Source of the DNA: RGIG9115 sp045128915 | GTDB lineage: Bacteria; Bacillota; Clostridia; UBA1381 | NCBI GenBank assembly: GCA_045128915.1 | Contig: JBGVIT010000046.1 | Location: forward strand, 9,034-73,033 | Reading direction: 5' to 3' | Length of the DNA stretch: 64,000 bases | Part shown: positions 26,649 through 35,122 of the stretch, in pieces | Layout: the number at the start of each line of letters is the position of its first letter | Numbering within the stretch: the first letter of the stretch is position 1 | The notes under the pieces: generated by a model | Seen by the model: only the letters and a program-made list of their open reading frames with translations | What the model was told of the DNA's origin: nothing | The model's database searches: none | Position numbers and translations under genes: made by a program

Positions 26649-27110
26649 AAGCTTTACATTAAGATTATAAACTTGTGTTTCATCAAGCTTTGCTATTTTT
26701 TCGCCAAATACATAAAGTGTAGTCGCTCTGTCCACAGGAAGAGTGCGCATATCGACTCTTGATCCTACGAACATAAACTCACCCTTTATCAGTTCTCCGC
26801 TGCCGTTTTCAAGTCCTGCAGTCCCTGACATATATCTTATAGCTGCTCCATTTTCAACATCATCAGCCACCCAGATACCAAAGCCCTCTCCGTAGATAGA
26901 ATGCTTATTCGGCGCTTTAAATGTTACATTAAAATCAAGCTGTCTTCCTTCTATTACGGAAGATGTGATATTTGACCTTTTAGCAAATGAATAGTTTTCA
27001 ACACCGGGTTGTCCCGTAATCTTAAGAGCCTTTCCGTTGCCAACGCCTGTGGATTCAGCGATAAGTGCTACATCATTTGCTTCTGCAGGAGCAGGATTGT
27101 TTTTAATCCA
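26637..27110 (-). pseudogene. C-terminal fragment of an exoprotein gene, 5' part missing
   Basis: About 157 codons of open frame ending at a normal stop. Recognisable content is a beta-rich domain: ALIAESTGVGNGKALKITG, FNVTFKAP, GFGIWVADD, GEFMFVGSRVD, VYNLNVKLIPV. The GNGKALKI block resembles SGKAFKLG in the exoproteins at 49-56 kb, so it probably comes from a related large secreted protein. The frame continues a few codons rightwards to 27155, but there it is antisense to the response-regulator gene. No start codon, ribosome site or signal peptide is left. The break is at about 27110, where the regulator fragment begins on the other strand. Confidence 0.7.
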
Positions 27111-28436
27111 CTTACGGCATATGATTTGTTTGAATACACAAAATCTGCTATTCAAATCGGCGTTTTTGAATATTTGCTAAAGCCCATAGATTATGAACAA
27201 CTCAGTCAGTCAATAAGCAAAGCAATAAAAGCTGTGGAAAACGATGTGAAAAAGGCGCAGGATATAAGCAACGCTAAGCTTTTTAAAGAAAACAGATATT
27301 GGCTAAAGAACTTTTTCCTCTCTTCACTAAAGAAAAATTCAAGTCTTGATGATATTTGCCACATATTCTCAATACCTAAGGATGAAACAGTTTACACTAC
27401 TATTTACGTTAAAATACACAACGACAAAAAGGAAACTTATTCGGATTTTTCAAAAATCATTTTGCTTCTGGAATCAGAAGACTATTATATAATACCTTTT
27501 TATGAATACGACAGCTATGTTGTTTTTGTAAAATTAAAAACAACTATCAGCTCATATCGCGCCCTGACGATATTTTCAGAGATAGCAGAAAATATTAAAA
27601 AGTTTTTTGAATTCAACTACCCGCAGGATGAGCTTCAGTATTCAATTACAATAGGTGATATTGTAACATCTTTGTCAGAACTTGCATATTCATATGAAAC
27701 AGCAGAAAACAGCCTTGATTACCGATTCTATATCGGGAATAATCAGATTATTTATTCAAAGGATATGGAGCCTTCCACAGATATTATCAAGTACAAGGAA
27801 CATATACGAAATGCTACACTTGCGCTGAAGACGGGAAACCTCCCTCTTACCATCGAACACATTGACCTATTGTTTTCAAAATTTAAGGAAAACAACATTG
27901 ATATAAGCACAATTCAAAGAATATGTCTTGAGCTTGTGGTTAATATTTCAACTGCTATGATTCAGCTCAATCAGGATCCGAACTATATATTTGATAAGCT
28001 TGATGTATGGAATTTTCTCAAGAGCAAAACTACGCTCAACGATATTCAGGAAACTTTGAAAAACACGGCAGATGTTATTATTTCTAAAATCAACAACATT
28101 CGTCATTCTCAAAAAAAGGATTTAATCAACAATGTTCTTAAATACGTTAATGAAAACTATACAAGTCCGCTGACTCTGGAAAGTGTAGCAAGCAAGTTTT
28201 ATATTTCTCCCTGCTATTTAAGCACATTATTCCGTCAAGAAACTCAAATTAATTTCAAGGCATATATAAAAACCTTAAAAATGGATAAGGCAAAAGAGCT
28301 GTTATCCTCTACCAATATGTCTATTCAGGCAATATCTGAATATCTGGGGTACAGAACCGCATCATATTTCAGCGAAATTTTCCATTCCGAAATGGGCGTT
28401 TTGCCCAGCGAATACAGAAATAACAGCAAGATTTAA
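27111..28436 (+). pseudogene. YesN-type response regulator/AraC protein missing the first part of its receiver domain
   Basis: The frame enters the receiver domain at LTAYDLFEYTKSAIQIGV and YLLKPI (beta-4 to beta-5, with the conserved Lys). It then has a middle region of about 250 residues and an AraC-type double helix-turn-helix (LESVASKFYISPCYLSTLFR and MSIQAISEYLGYRTASYFSE). Roughly the first 75-80 receiver residues, including the acidic pocket and phosphorylated Asp, are absent. The upstream continuation of the frame (from TTG 27009) is antisense to the exoprotein fragment and does not look like a receiver. No partner histidine kinase is present. It may still be translated from an internal start as a phosphorylation-blind AraC protein, but is more likely dead. 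Confidence 0.75.
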
Positions 28437-28480
28437 AAAACCGGAGCAGAATTTTATTTAAATTTCTGCTCCGGTTTTTT
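28435..28480. terminator. Bidirectional terminator after the response-regulator fragment
   Basis: AAAAAACCGGAGCAGAA (28435-28451) pairs with TTCTGCTCCGGTTTTTT (28464-28480). A and T runs on both sides let it serve the plus-strand regulator and the convergent Fe-S operon. Confidence 0.9.
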
Positions 28481-28513
28481 AATACATTTTATAGCATAGC
28501 ATTACTTCTGTGA

Positions 28514-29449
28514 TTATTTGAAATCTTCTACACTAAACTTCCAATCTTCCCTTTTTCTGAAAGGTGTTTTGAAGTGTTTTGTCAATATTCCCTTCTCTTC
28601 CAGATGAATATAACATGCTATATCACAGGCGCGTCCGCATATAGAGCACTGGTACGCATGCTGCGCCGGTGGATAGAAATATATTTTATCAAGAATTGCT
28701 TTGGCAGTTTCCGGTGTTACTTTTGCCTCGCCTGCAATTATTTCAAGGCGATTATCCATTCCGGCAAAAGCATCATATGGCATAAAAGGATTTTTTGTAC
28801 CGTTTGCACCGTTATAGTAAACTGCGCATTGCCATGAATCTACATTTCCGTCAGCATCAATGGCTTTGCCCGGACACGCATCCTTACACTTTCCGCACTT
28901 ATCACATATATGCGGCTTTACAATATCAGTTTCCTCGATTTCTGCATCGGTAAGTATAAAACAGTATCTTACCATCGGTCCAAACTCATCAGTGAGTAAA
29001 GTATTATGAAAACCTTTTTCACCCAAGCCGCATTTAACAGCAGTTTCAAGAAAATCTATCTGTGTTTCTGCTGTTTTTCCTCTGTATATTGCATCATATG
29101 CAACTTCCGGATTTGTGCTGTTTTTCTCTGCCATAATCTGTTGATGACGACGTTGAGGGAGGGCAATATAACCCTCTTTTTCAATTAACATTGAAACCTT
29201 AAGTTGCGCCATAGGCATGATTGTTTCTTCCATATTTTCAACTGCCATAGTCGTGTATTGATAATATGTACTTCCTTCCTCAATACCTCGATAAATGCCT
29301 CGGAGAACACGAAATGCAAGCCCGATAACTGTCTTTGTTTCAGGCATGATTTTAAATATAGGATTATCACTATCAAAACGACTTGCGGGTGCAAATCCAA
29401 CAATATCTGCACCGTTAGCCTTTGCAAGCTCTATGATTTTATTTCTCAT
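28514..29449 (-). CDS. QueG/RdhA-like double [4Fe-4S] protein (paralogue 3)
   Basis: A 311-residue cytoplasmic protein without signal peptide. The N-terminal half has the QueG/reductive-dehalogenase-like pattern (ELAKANGADIVGFAPASRF, ETKTVIGLAFRV, CGLGEKGFHNTLLTDEFGP). Cluster 1 is CDKCGKCKDACPGKAID (CxxCxxCxxxCP), then DSWQCAVYY in the place of the QueG Cys-containing DxxxC loop. The second cluster is the unusual CSICGRACDIACYIHLEEKG. It is the last gene of a four-gene operon, 2 nt after paralogue 2. In the family such folds hold cobalamin and reduce C-O or C-halogen bonds, but the substrate here is unknown. It is not a true queG: the second cluster and the GLGEKG segment (GLGWIGK in QueG) differ. 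Confidence 0.75.
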   Translation of the reverse strand: MRNKIIELAKANGADIVGFAPASRFDSDNPIFKIMPETKTVIGLAFRVLRGIYRGIEEGSTYYQYTTMAVENMEETIMPMAQLKVSMLIEKEGYIALPQRRHQQIMAEKNSTNPEVAYDAIYRGKTAETQIDFLETAVKCGLGEKGFHNTLLTDEFGPMVRYCFILTDAEIEETDIVKPHICDKCGKCKDACPGKAIDADGNVDSWQCAVYYNGANGTKNPFMPYDAFAGMDNRLEIIAGEAKVTPETAKAILDKIYFYPPAQHAYQCSICGRACDIACYIHLEEKGILTKHFKTPFRKREDWKFSVEDFK

Positions 29450-29451
29450 AA

Positions 29452-30342
29452 TTACAGTTCTCCTTTCAGGTGTTTATAACAGGCAATATCACACTTCTTA
29501 CCGCAAAGACACGGAGCATAACCCCATTGAGTATTGGGCAGAAAATCCATTTCTTTATAAATTTCACGAGCTGATTCTGCATCAAAACGCTTTTCACCAT
29601 TTAAAATTGCTTCACGTTCAGGATGATTCTTCAAAAAGTCATCTGTAATAAACGGATTGGATTTATGTGCACCTTTATAATAAACGCCGCATTGCCATGT
29701 ATCCAGCCCTTCCTGACTTATCGCCCTGCCGGGGCATGCATCTATACATGCACCGCATCTGTCGCAGACACTTTCCTTGAGCGGTTCATCAAATTCAAGT
29801 GGCATATCTGTTATGATAAAGCAGTATCTCATAAACGGACCGTATTCCTTATTTATTATCTTTCCGCTAAGACCGATTTCTCCAAGACCACACGCCTTTG
29901 CAGCCTTGCCAAAATCAATAATAACATCAGGTGCGGGCTTGTCATCTTCAACAGCTTCTGCATAAATAAGCTCATATGTGTCAACAACCTCAGGGTTTGT
30001 TGTTTTATCACCTTTTATTCTAAGGTTGGGTACTGCCTTCTGAAGACAGGCATCATAACCCTCATTTTCAATCATACCACCAATTTTAAGAAGAAAAATT
30101 TCTGCCATTTCTTCATCAAAATATTTTACTCCCAATGTTGTATATGTATAATACTGAGAGCCTTTGTTCATTGCCATATAAATACCTTTTGGTACTGCGA
30201 AACCAAAGCCGATGATTGTCTTTGCATTTGGCAGAATACTTCTTGGATCTTTTTGCGGATTTTCTTCTTCATATATTCTGCCTATTCCACAAATTGTTGC
30301 CCCTAACTCTTCTGCTTTTCGCTTTATAAATTCTGATGTCAT
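29452..30342 (-). CDS. QueG/RdhA-like double [4Fe-4S] protein (paralogue 2)
   Basis: From ATG 30342 the 296 residues run MTSEFIKRKAEELGATICGI, NAKTIIGFGFAVPKGIYM, KACGLGEIGLSGKIINKEYG, cluster 1 CDRCGACIDACPGRAIS, DTWQCGVYYKGAH and the C-terminal cluster CLCGKKCDIACYKHL. It is clearly a paralogue of the genes on both sides but stops 20-30 residues earlier. The ATG overlaps the cupin stop (ATGA) and has GAAGG upstream; an in-frame extension to 30435 lies inside the cupin gene and is rejected. Redox cofactor content is inferred from the cysteine motifs; the reaction is unknown. Confidence 0.75.
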   Translation of the reverse strand: MTSEFIKRKAEELGATICGIGRIYEEENPQKDPRSILPNAKTIIGFGFAVPKGIYMAMNKGSQYYTYTTLGVKYFDEEMAEIFLLKIGGMIENEGYDACLQKAVPNLRIKGDKTTNPEVVDTYELIYAEAVEDDKPAPDVIIDFGKAAKACGLGEIGLSGKIINKEYGPFMRYCFIITDMPLEFDEPLKESVCDRCGACIDACPGRAISQEGLDTWQCGVYYKGAHKSNPFITDDFLKNHPEREAILNGEKRFDAESAREIYKEMDFLPNTQWGYAPCLCGKKCDIACYKHLKGEL

Positions 30343-30665
30343 TTTACCAACCTTCTTTCCGAGTTTTCTCTTAAAGTGTTGCTGTTTTCCACAACAAGCA
30401 CCTGTGCATCTTCTGATACGACAATATGATGCCAAAGTCCTTTTTTTACATTATATACCTTATACGGCTCCATTTTATATTCTTCATCTTCTTCATATAT
30501 AACAGCGTTGCCTTTTAAAAGCACAAAGGATTCATCTGTAAGGAGATGTCGTTCATCTTCAACCCTTTTTGAAAATCTTTCATCATAACGAATCATGCCT
30601 ATTCTCCACCCCTCAAATTCAAAGAGCGGATTCCAGCCTTCGCCTGTATGTTCATAAATCTCCAT
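30339..30665 (-). CDS. Small cupin-like protein
   Basis: A 108-residue protein with the look of a single cupin barrel: MIRYDERFSKRVEDERHLLTDESFVLLKGNAV followed by the Pro-Tyr-Val and GLWHHIVVSED segment, in which WHH would be part of the second cupin motif. Metal ligands are incomplete compared with classical cupins. The start codon shares a base with the stop of paralogue 1 (TAATG) and the end overlaps paralogue 2 (ATGA), so it is translated together with the Fe-S proteins. It may sense or bind the substrate or product; function unknown. Confidence 0.65.
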   Translation of the reverse strand: MEIYEHTGEGWNPLFEFEGWRIGMIRYDERFSKRVEDERHLLTDESFVLLKGNAVIYEEDEEYKMEPYKVYNVKKGLWHHIVVSEDAQVLVVENSNTLRENSERRLVK

Positions 30666-31747
30666 TATCTGTCAAGCCTCCATGCTTTTTTTGTCCTGAG
30701 AGGCTCTTTAAATCTACCTTCCATACAGCCGCCTTTCTTTTCAAGCACAGAAACGCAGGCTCTTATACAACCACCACATTTTGCCATATTATAGCCTACC
30801 CAGCTTGGGAAGTATTTTTGAAGTGCTGTATATACCTTCATAATTTCTTTTTCATCGGCAATATCATTAAAGCCTTCCATAAGGTCAAGGTCACCGTTTT
30901 CGTTTTTATCCCATACATCTTTTGGAACAAATGGATTGTAGTATCTGCCGGCGTGAGTATAGAACGCATAACAACGCCACATATCAATATCGCCCCACTC
31001 TAAAATTTTGCCATCAAGATTAACTGTAACAGTTTTTCCTGAGTTTATTGCAGGGATACAGCTTCCCGGACATTCTCTTACACACGCTCCGCATTTGCGG
31101 CATAATGGCTTTCCGCTATACATATCATCATATTCGTCAAATTCAGCATCAGTAAAGATAAAGGCAACTCTTTGAAGCGGTCCGAATTCAGGTGTCAGGA
31201 GCATTTTACTCCAGCCAATCTCACCAAGTCCGCATGCAACTGCCGCAATTCTGAACTGAAACTGCAAATCCGGCGCAACATTTCCCTCTCTTGTAGGTCT
31301 TGTAAATTGCACACTTCTGTGATGCGCGGTGGATGTCTTTGCGTTCTCGTTTACCTCAATCTGTTCTTCCGGTGAAAGTGTATTTCCCGGCGAGCCATCC
31401 ATATCCGACACAACACCTCTGGCACCGGTATTACGGTACACAAATGCTTCATAGCCCTCGTCTTCAATTACCTTTCCAACCTGATAAAGTACAGCCGGAG
31501 CAAAAATTTCGTTTATTCCACCATACGCCATAGAAGGATACTGAAAAAACTGTGTTCCTTCTTCAATTCCTCTTTGAACGCCTCTTGGGATTCTGAATAC
31601 AAATCCAATACAGCTTTTTGCTTCAGGGAACAAAAATTGCGGGTTCATTTCATCCGGTGCTCCATCAAATCTTGACATGGGCGAAATGCCACAAACATCT
31701 GCGCCTGCTGCAAGAGCAACCTCTTTAATTAATTTACTACTAATCAT
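30665..31747 (-). CDS. QueG/RdhA-like double [4Fe-4S] protein (paralogue 1, longest)
   Basis: First gene of the Fe-S operon, 360 residues, ATG 31747 behind GAGGAGG. EVALAAGADVCGISPMSRFDG and EAKSCIGFVFRIPRGVQRG mark the fold; ACGLGEIGWSKMLLTPEFGP precedes cluster 1 CRKCGACVRECPGSCIP. It has an extra DMDGSPGNTLSPEEQIEVNE loop (about 130-150), DMWRCYAFYT, and a C-terminal CGGCIRACVSVLEKKGG cluster. FKEPLRTKKAWRLD at the end matches FKTPFRKREDWKFS in paralogue 3, so both come from one ancestor by tandem duplication. Cytoplasmic, no Tat signal, unlike respiratory dehalogenases. A divergent AraC regulator faces it across 268 bp. Confidence 0.75.
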   Translation of the reverse strand: MISSKLIKEVALAAGADVCGISPMSRFDGAPDEMNPQFLFPEAKSCIGFVFRIPRGVQRGIEEGTQFFQYPSMAYGGINEIFAPAVLYQVGKVIEDEGYEAFVYRNTGARGVVSDMDGSPGNTLSPEEQIEVNENAKTSTAHHRSVQFTRPTREGNVAPDLQFQFRIAAVACGLGEIGWSKMLLTPEFGPLQRVAFIFTDAEFDEYDDMYSGKPLCRKCGACVRECPGSCIPAINSGKTVTVNLDGKILEWGDIDMWRCYAFYTHAGRYYNPFVPKDVWDKNENGDLDLMEGFNDIADEKEIMKVYTALQKYFPSWVGYNMAKCGGCIRACVSVLEKKGGCMEGRFKEPLRTKKAWRLDR

Positions 31748-31932
31748 AAATCTTCCTCCTCTATGTATATATCTGTATTTATTATTTACTTAAGCGGACT
31801 TCCTTTCGGAAAATATCTTCCAAAAAAATATATGCCTTGTATTTTGAATTATACAATTTACAAACTCCATATTGTTTTTTGGGCAATTCAACTTAAAATT
31901 CCATAAAAACACCTAATTATGCATTTTATACC

Positions 31933-31961
31933 TTGATTTTATCACAAATAAATGATAATAT
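31933..31961 (+). promoter_or_regulatory. Putative promoter of the divergent AraC gene
   Basis: TTGATT (31933-31938), 17 bp, TAATAT (31956-31961), about 50 nt before the ATG of the AraC gene. Moderate match in AT-rich DNA. The 31748-32015 gap should also hold the Fe-S operon promoter and AraC sites, but I cannot fix these. Confidence 0.45.
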
Positions 31962-32015
31962 AAATATAAAAAACAAACTATATTTTCAATAAAACAAACA
32001 TTTGGAGTGAATATA

Positions 32016-32864
32016 ATGAAAATTGCTGATATAAATCCGCATATTCGTTTTGCTGAAGAAATTACATATTCATCAAAAAAACGAAACGTTTATGTAAAAG
32101 ATTGCCGTCTGTTTTATATTATAAGCGGAAGCGGGAAAATCTTTGTGGAAAACAATGAGCTTTTGCTTACTAAAAACACCTTGTTTTACTGCCGTGGAGG
32201 AATTGACTACACAATTAATACAGAGAAAAATCTGCATCTGTATTCATTAAACTTTGATCTATCCCAAGCACAAAGAAAGTTTATTATGCCTTTTATACCT
32301 CAGGACTTTCAAAAATCAAACCAACCTTCACCCATTGATTTTTGTGATATTAAAGACAGCAGTTTCCTGAATTCATTCTATATTTTGAATAATGGTGCCG
32401 AATTTAAAAACAATATAGCCTCCATAGTAAGTGAATACTCAGATAAAAGACTATATTTCAGAGAAACTTGCAGCACCGCTCTGAAAAATATAATAATAGA
32501 GCTTCACAAAAAAAATTCCGAAAATCAAAAAAATTCTACTGATACAGTAGAACGAATTATTGAGTACATAAATTTAAATTTTACCAAAGAGATAAAAAAC
32601 AATGATTTGGCAGAAATAGCCGGTTATCATGAGTACCATCTGAACAGATTGTTTATTAAGCATACCGGAATGGGTATGCATAAATATATTTTAAATCTAA
32701 GAATAAATGAGAGCAAGCGTCTTTTACTTAATACTGATATGTCTATATCTGATATTGCTTCACAAACCGGATTTTGCAGCAATACCCACTTTTCAACATA
32801 TTTTAAAAAAGAAACAAAAGTTTCACCTTATGAATACAGAAATTGTTTTAAAAACAAAATATAA
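32016..32864 (+). CDS. AraC family transcriptional regulator (divergent to the Fe-S operon)
   Basis: A 282-residue one-component regulator: N-terminal cupin-type ligand domain (about 20-90, with LFYIISGSGKIFVENNELLL) and C-terminal AraC helix-turn-helix pair (IKNNDLAEIAGYHEYHLNRLF and MSISDIASQTGFCSNTHFSTY, then SPYEYRN). ATG 32016 with GGAG 8 nt upstream is preferred to GTG 32007. Divergence from the four-gene Fe-S operon strongly suggests that it controls that operon in response to a small molecule, possibly a sugar or plant aromatic (inference). Confidence 0.88.
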   Translation: MKIADINPHIRFAEEITYSSKKRNVYVKDCRLFYIISGSGKIFVENNELLLTKNTLFYCRGGIDYTINTEKNLHLYSLNFDLSQAQRKFIMPFIPQDFQKSNQPSPIDFCDIKDSSFLNSFYILNNGAEFKNNIASIVSEYSDKRLYFRETCSTALKNIIIELHKKNSENQKNSTDTVERIIEYINLNFTKEIKNNDLAEIAGYHEYHLNRLFIKHTGMGMHKYILNLRINESKRLLLNTDMSISDIASQTGFCSNTHFSTYFKKETKVSPYEYRNCFKNKI

Positions 32865-32934
32865 TATAAAAGCGCATTTGAATAACAATAAGCCATGCTG
32901 TTATGGAGATAATATAAGTTTAACACTACGAAAA

Positions 32935-32980
32935 ACACCGTATAATTACCGGTTTTGTTGTAATTATACGGTGTTTTTTT
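32935..32980. terminator. Bidirectional terminator between araC-type gene and GH88 operon
   Basis: ACACCGTATAATTAC (32935-32949) pairs perfectly with 32960-32974; T-run downstream and A-run upstream. Stem differs from the tRNA-Arg terminator at one base pair (C-G there, T-A here). Confidence 0.92.
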
Positions 32981-32983
32981 ATT

Positions 32984-34093
32984 TTATAAAACTTCATAGC
33001 CATTTAACCGCATTAATGCTTCCAGCATATAATAATCAGCATAAATCAGAGAAATATGATGACCTTCTCTCCACATTACACTGCAATTTTGTAAAACAGA
33101 CTCTTCATCATGGCTAAAATCACAGTTGTTATAGATAATATTCATCAAAGTCTCTGCTGATTTTTGATAAAAAGCTTTTTCTTTATCCGGCACATGCTTT
33201 AAAACTTCCAGCAATCCGCACACACAAATTGCAGCTGCGCTGTTATCTTCAAGAGTCGAATCTTCCGGCTGGCAAAAATCAATGGGTACATACTCATTTC
33301 TGACATTTTCCATAAAATACTTTGCAACCTTTTTCGCAGTTTCAAGATAGCGTTCATTTCTTGTATAATAATACGCCATAGCAAAGCCGTAAATCGCCCA
33401 AGCTTGACCTCTTGTCCATGAAGAACCGGAAGAATAACCTTGTCCCGCCGGCTTATCTGTCACTTCACCCGTTTCCGCATCAAATACCACAATATGATTT
33501 ACGCTGCCGTCTTCTCTTACAAAATGTTTTATCACTGTTTCAGCGTGAAGATTGGCAATTTGCTTAAAACGCGGATCTTCTGTAACCTCACTTGCCCAAT
33601 AAAGCAGTGGTATATTCATCATGCAATCAATGATGACATAGCCCGTTTTCTTGCTTCCTCCGTCAATATACGGATTATCATTCCATGCTCTTATGAACCG
33701 CCCCGTCGGATTAAATCTTCCTGCTAAAATTGTTGCTGCATGCAACGCTCTGGTTTTGGAAGCTTCATCTCCCGTCAGCTTATAGTCCGCAACATTGGTA
33801 AATAAAAACTGAAACCCCGTATCATGATCCATATCTACAAAATCTGTCAGGCATTTTTCAAAACGGCTTGCGCTTTCTTTTGCAAGCTTCAAATATTTTT
33901 CATCTTTGGTAAGCTGGTACATAGACCAGAGAATTCCGCCGTAAAAACCTGATGTCCAACTAAACGGATGATTCTTTGCATTCTCATACTTTCCTTCTTT
34001 AGTTGAATACGGATATAAAAAATCAATTTCATCAGTTACCCATGAAAGTTTTTCTGTCACTTCGTCTAAAAATTTTTTATATGAAACACTCAT
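32984..34093 (-). CDS. Glycoside hydrolase family 88 (unsaturated glucuronyl/galacturonyl hydrolase type)
   Basis: A 369-residue (alpha/alpha)6-barrel enzyme, cytoplasmic (no signal peptide), predicted to remove 4,5-unsaturated uronic acid from the non-reducing end of lyase-generated oligosaccharides by hydrating the double bond. Family features: WTSGFYGGILW near 45-55, MDHDTGFQF with one catalytic Asp, IDCMMNIPLLYWAS with the second Asp, and SSWTRGQAWAIYGFAM. It is last in the ABC transporter operon, 9 nt after the 334-residue gene. Its presence implies that a polysaccharide lyase acts on the substrate, though none is in this window. Confidence 0.88.
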   Translation of the reverse strand: MSVSYKKFLDEVTEKLSWVTDEIDFLYPYSTKEGKYENAKNHPFSWTSGFYGGILWSMYQLTKDEKYLKLAKESASRFEKCLTDFVDMDHDTGFQFLFTNVADYKLTGDEASKTRALHAATILAGRFNPTGRFIRAWNDNPYIDGGSKKTGYVIIDCMMNIPLLYWASEVTEDPRFKQIANLHAETVIKHFVREDGSVNHIVVFDAETGEVTDKPAGQGYSSGSSWTRGQAWAIYGFAMAYYYTRNERYLETAKKVAKYFMENVRNEYVPIDFCQPEDSTLEDNSAAAICVCGLLEVLKHVPDKEKAFYQKSAETLMNIIYNNCDFSHDEESVLQNCSVMWREGHHISLIYADYYMLEALMRLNGYEVL

Positions 34094-34102
34094 TTTAACT
34101 CC

Positions 34103-35107
34103 TTATATAAACGGTCTCCTGTCAAGAACAAGTTTCAACGGTTTTTTAGTCCGAATTTCTCCCGGCAATGCTTGTTGAAGCTCAGCAAGACAACAAACAG
34201 TACCAAATAACATATGCAAATCGTTGAATCCGTCGTCTGTTTTTTCATCAATCCCGTTCAGATACTCAATAAATTCATTTGCAAATTTTCTCAGCACGTC
34301 TTTGCTTTCACTAAACCGATGGGAAGTCTGCCTGCTTGCGCGATTAAGGCAATATACCCAATCTATTTCAGCAAATGTTATATGGTGGCCAAAGTCTTCT
34401 ACCACATCTCCTCTTTCATATAAAGAGATACATGTATCAACAACTTTATCCGGATACCTGAGCGGTCTGTGAGCATATTCATGATTAAACATATAATGGA
34501 ATGTTCCCGCAAGATGTGCGAAAACAAAAACATCTCCGCTTAATACAGCATCTTTTCTCCAAAATCCTGTTTCATCATCAGCATTTTCCCACAACCAATT
34601 AAAATACGCATCTTCCCATTGACTATCTACGCTGTCACTTAAAACCATTGCCGCATAAATTCCTGCACCTCTATGGGACATATCCCAAGGATTAGTTTTC
34701 CACTCAAGGCTTTCAAGAAGATTTTTCACTCCGACATCCGTGCCATACTGCATCAAATCTGTTAACGGATATAAAGGCTTTGCATCAAACAATTCAAGTG
34801 CCGCAACACAATGTGCCGTTGTATGAATAGGATGATGAGTTGACTCCGTAAACAATCCGGTCTTTGGGCTTTGGAAGTCTTGCAACACTTCAATGTGTGC
34901 TTTTCTGCTTTCAACAGTGCTTGGAAACTCACCGATAGTATAAAGGATATTGGCGGCATCCGCACAACCATATTCATTAAGACCAAGTTCGCGGTTATTA
35001 TCATCATTCTGCCATAGCCAGCGACAATAATTACCTTCATTTTCCATGCGATGCGATGCTACTGTATCAGAAATTTTCTTGATAATATTATCGATATTGA
35101 TAGCCAT
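34103..35107 (-). CDS. Unknown protein, helical-toroid-like
   Basis: A 334-residue cytoplasmic protein I do not recognise. Repeated segments such as YGCADAANILYTIGEF, GLFTESTHHPIHTTAHCVAA, PWDMSHRGAGIYAAMVL and DDETGFWRKDAVLSGDVF recur at roughly 50-60 residue intervals, with Trp, His and Asp at their ends. This resembles (alpha/alpha) barrels of glycosidases, epimerases and terpene-cyclase-like folds. It lies between the permease genes and GH88, with 9-15 nt gaps, so it likely acts on the same imported oligosaccharide. It could be an uncharacterised glycoside hydrolase or lyase; no catalytic residues can be named. Confidence 0.55.
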   Translation of the reverse strand: MAINIDNIIKKISDTVASHRMENEGNYCRWLWQNDDNNRELGLNEYGCADAANILYTIGEFPSTVESRKAHIEVLQDFQSPKTGLFTESTHHPIHTTAHCVAALELFDAKPLYPLTDLMQYGTDVGVKNLLESLEWKTNPWDMSHRGAGIYAAMVLSDSVDSQWEDAYFNWLWENADDETGFWRKDAVLSGDVFVFAHLAGTFHYMFNHEYAHRPLRYPDKVVDTCISLYERGDVVEDFGHHITFAEIDWVYCLNRASRQTSHRFSESKDVLRKFANEFIEYLNGIDEKTDDGFNDLHMLFGTVCCLAELQQALPGEIRTKKPLKLVLDRRPFI

Positions 35108-35122
35108 ATTTTCACCTCAAAT

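Noticed and set aside
27009..27110. Possible N-terminal extension of the response regulator from a TTG
   Set aside because: The encoded residues do not look like a receiver domain and are antisense to the exoprotein fragment.
29623..30306. 227-codon plus-strand frame
   Set aside because: Lies wholly opposite an Fe-S paralogue with clear motifs; Cys/Phe/Ile-rich antisense composition.
28514..31747. Calling the Fe-S proteins epoxyqueuosine reductases or reductive dehalogenases outright
   Set aside because: The second cluster and neighbouring motifs differ from QueG, and the Tat signal and membrane anchor partner of respiratory dehalogenases are absent.
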